This document shows positions 63,098 through 64,000 of a stretch of DNA of 64,000 bases, piece after piece; positions within the stretch are counted from its first letter, which is position 1; each line of letters starts with the position of its first letter. The notes beneath the pieces are model-generated. The model was not told where the DNA came from, searched no databases, and saw only the letters and a list, made by a program, of their open reading frames with translations. The stretch comes from Pirellula sp. (GTDB lineage: Bacteria > Planctomycetota > Planctomycetia > Pirellulales > Pirellulaceae). The position numbers and the translations under genes were made by a program. Location: NCBI GenBank assembly GCA_021299695.1, contig JAJTEK010000022.1, forward strand, positions 38,352-102,351, in the 5' to 3' direction.

Positions 63098-63165
63098 CGC
63101 GTAGTGGATCTCCCGTAGAGATCCGGCTGTTCTTAGTGGCTTTCCCGTAGAGATCCGGCTGCTAT
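63098..63165. repeat. Two copies of a ~35-bp direct repeat
   Basis: CCCGTAGAGATCCGGCTG occurs at about 63110-63127 and 63147-63164, each preceded by TAGTGG. Nothing else is recognised in the 420-bp gap between the DUF4175 gene and the mutS fragment, apart from G- and C-rich runs (63200-63270). Confidence 0.7.
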
Positions 63166-63380
63166 CCTCACGCTTCACGTCCGCTCCATTCAACCGCTTG
63201 GCCCCCCTTCTCCACCGGGGCTTTGGCCGGGGGAGTAAGGGGCGGGGGGGTTGAGGGGGGCCGACCGCGCGTAAGGCTGCTTGGCTGTTTCACTAAAGCC
63301 TGCTCGTGATAGAAACGATGGGAAGGTACCGATCAAGCAGCAAAGGTTTTTTGAACAGGGGCAAATTCGTTTAAAAGGCT

Positions 63381-63409
63381 AAAACCCCGGGGACTGTCCC
63401 CGGGGTTTT
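63381..63409. terminator. GC-rich perfect hairpin at the mutS junction (terminator- or REP-like)
   Basis: AAAACCCCGGGGA and TCCCCGGGGTTTT arms of 13 bp with a 3-base loop, followed by T and GCAAA. On the plus strand it could be a rho-independent terminator. It also marks exactly where similarity to MutS begins, so it may be an element inserted at or causing the truncation. Confidence 0.75.
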
Positions 63410-63412
63410 TGC

Positions 63413-64000
63413 AAATGGCTTCAGTCCCCCTTGATCGACATCGATCAGATTCGCGAGCGATTGGGGATGGTCGAAAGCTTGGTTGGCAACACCAAGCTTC
63501 GAAGCGCCTTGCGCGAGGCACTTCGCGATGTGTATGATTTGGAACGACTGCTGGCTCGCGTGGCTACGGGGCGATGCAGCCCTAGGGATTTGCAGCAGGT
63601 GGGCCGCTCGCTTCTGCAAATCCCCAGAATCCAAGCGATCGTCGGCGAGCTTGATTGCCTTGCTTCGCTAGCGGAGTTGGCCGTCAAAAACAGTTATGTT
63701 TGTCCGACGCTCACCCAGGAGCCGATCCTGGAGATCTGCGAAGGCCGTCATCCGGTGCTCGATAGCATCATGGCCAAGGGTAAGTTCGTGCCCAACGACT
63801 GCATGATCGGTTCCGAGCATGGGCGGATTCAATTGATCACTGGTCCGAACATGGCGGGCAAGAGCACTTACATTCGTCAATGCGCGACCATTCTAGTTCT
63901 GGCACAGATAGGGAGTTTCGTACCGGCTCGCAAAGCGACCATCGGGATTGCCGACAAGCTCTTTGCGAGGGTCGGGGCCAGCGAAGAATTGTCCAAGGGT
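63413..64000 (+). pseudogene. mutS: MutS, N-terminal part missing, 3' end outside window
   Basis: Reading from 63413 (K-W-L-Q-S-P-L) the frame shows typical MutS connector/lever sequence RERLGMVESLVGNTKLRSAL, YDLERLLARVATG, then TQEPILEICEGRHPVLD, Walker A GPNMAGKSTYIRQCA (about 63844) and ARVGASEELSKG at the window edge. In full-length MutS about 300 residues precede the first matched residue, including the mismatch-recognition domain with its Phe-x-Glu motif; here the DNA upstream of 63413 is a GC hairpin and repeats, with an in-frame TAA at 63380. An internal ATG at 63467 could start a short product. MutS recognises mismatches; this form could not. Misassembly would give the same picture. 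Confidence 0.8.

Noticed and set aside
63200..63270. G- and C-rich run as a G-quadruplex or origin
   Set aside because: The G-run pattern is irregular and there is no dnaA-box cluster; nothing firm can be said.
1..64000. tRNA or rRNA genes
   Set aside because: Both strands were scanned by eye for GTTCGAATC-type T-loops and for rRNA core sequences; none with a matching cloverleaf was found.

Overview
This window looks like chromosomal DNA of a planctomycete, most likely of the Pirellula/Rhodopirellula type. The evidence is the set of families: a DUF1559 pilin-like protein, a DUF1552 plus planctomycete-cytochrome (DUF1587/1592-type) pair, a BBP7 barrel protein, a PEP-CTERM protein, a DUF58/BatA/VWA/DUF4175 operon, and large numbers of palindromic intergenic repeats. 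The assignment is inferred from gene content, since no rRNA or other marker lies in the window. No tRNA, rRNA or CRISPR array was seen.

Layout. 1-7.5 kb (minus): a carotenoid desaturase (cut by the edge), an aldehyde dehydrogenase and a PQQ-propeller protein close together, then a giant MscS-superfamily channel. 8.1-12.5 kb (plus): a TPR protein, ExbB- and ExbD-like proton channel subunits, and a membrane-anchored alpha/alpha-toroid protein; the first and last of these four are broken. 12.5-13.2 kb is a repeat-rich gap, followed by DUF1559 and a small lipoprotein. 14.9-18.5 kb: SppA (frameshifted), divergent from cmk-plsC. 18.5-25.5 kb: a large membrane protein, an ABC ATPase, its permease and a HEAT-repeat protein. 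25.5-30.4 kb (minus): acyltransferase, DUF1552, and a cytochrome/DUF1592 gene split by a perfect 26-bp tandem duplication. 30.4-34.7 kb: pterin dehydratase, then a stress/signalling group (NarL-type kinase and regulator, a receiver with Glu at the phosphoacceptor site, a baeRF-type protein, Hsp20). 34.9-39.7 kb: a PEP-CTERM protein with an FGE-like fold, a BBP7 barrel, a 67-bp tandem array and a REP-associated (Y1/HUH) transposase. 39.8-51.2 kb: GGCT-like enzyme, an HtrA-PDZ-PA14 protease, RluA-family synthase, an orphan EboE-like protein, GlgX, a leucine-rich-repeat protein, a candidate structured RNA with a terminator, an atypical Nramp-like transporter and alanine dehydrogenase. 51.4-63.0 kb: DUF58, BatA-type, VWA and a 1,998-residue DUF4175-type protein, the first three overlapping by ATGA and the last following at 13 bp, with no MoxR gene beside them. 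63.0-64 kb: repeats, then a MutS gene that lacks its N-terminal half and runs off the edge.

The most striking general observation is the number of lesions in otherwise ordinary genes: an in-frame TAA, two single-base frameshifts, one 26-bp duplication and a truncated mutS. They could be assembly errors or real decay; the sequence alone cannot say. The most interesting biology is the ExbB/ExbD operon that ends in a TonB-like anchored toroid protein, the Glu-receiver stress cluster, the structured RNA candidate at 48.0-48.2 kb, and the transposase/palindrome families.
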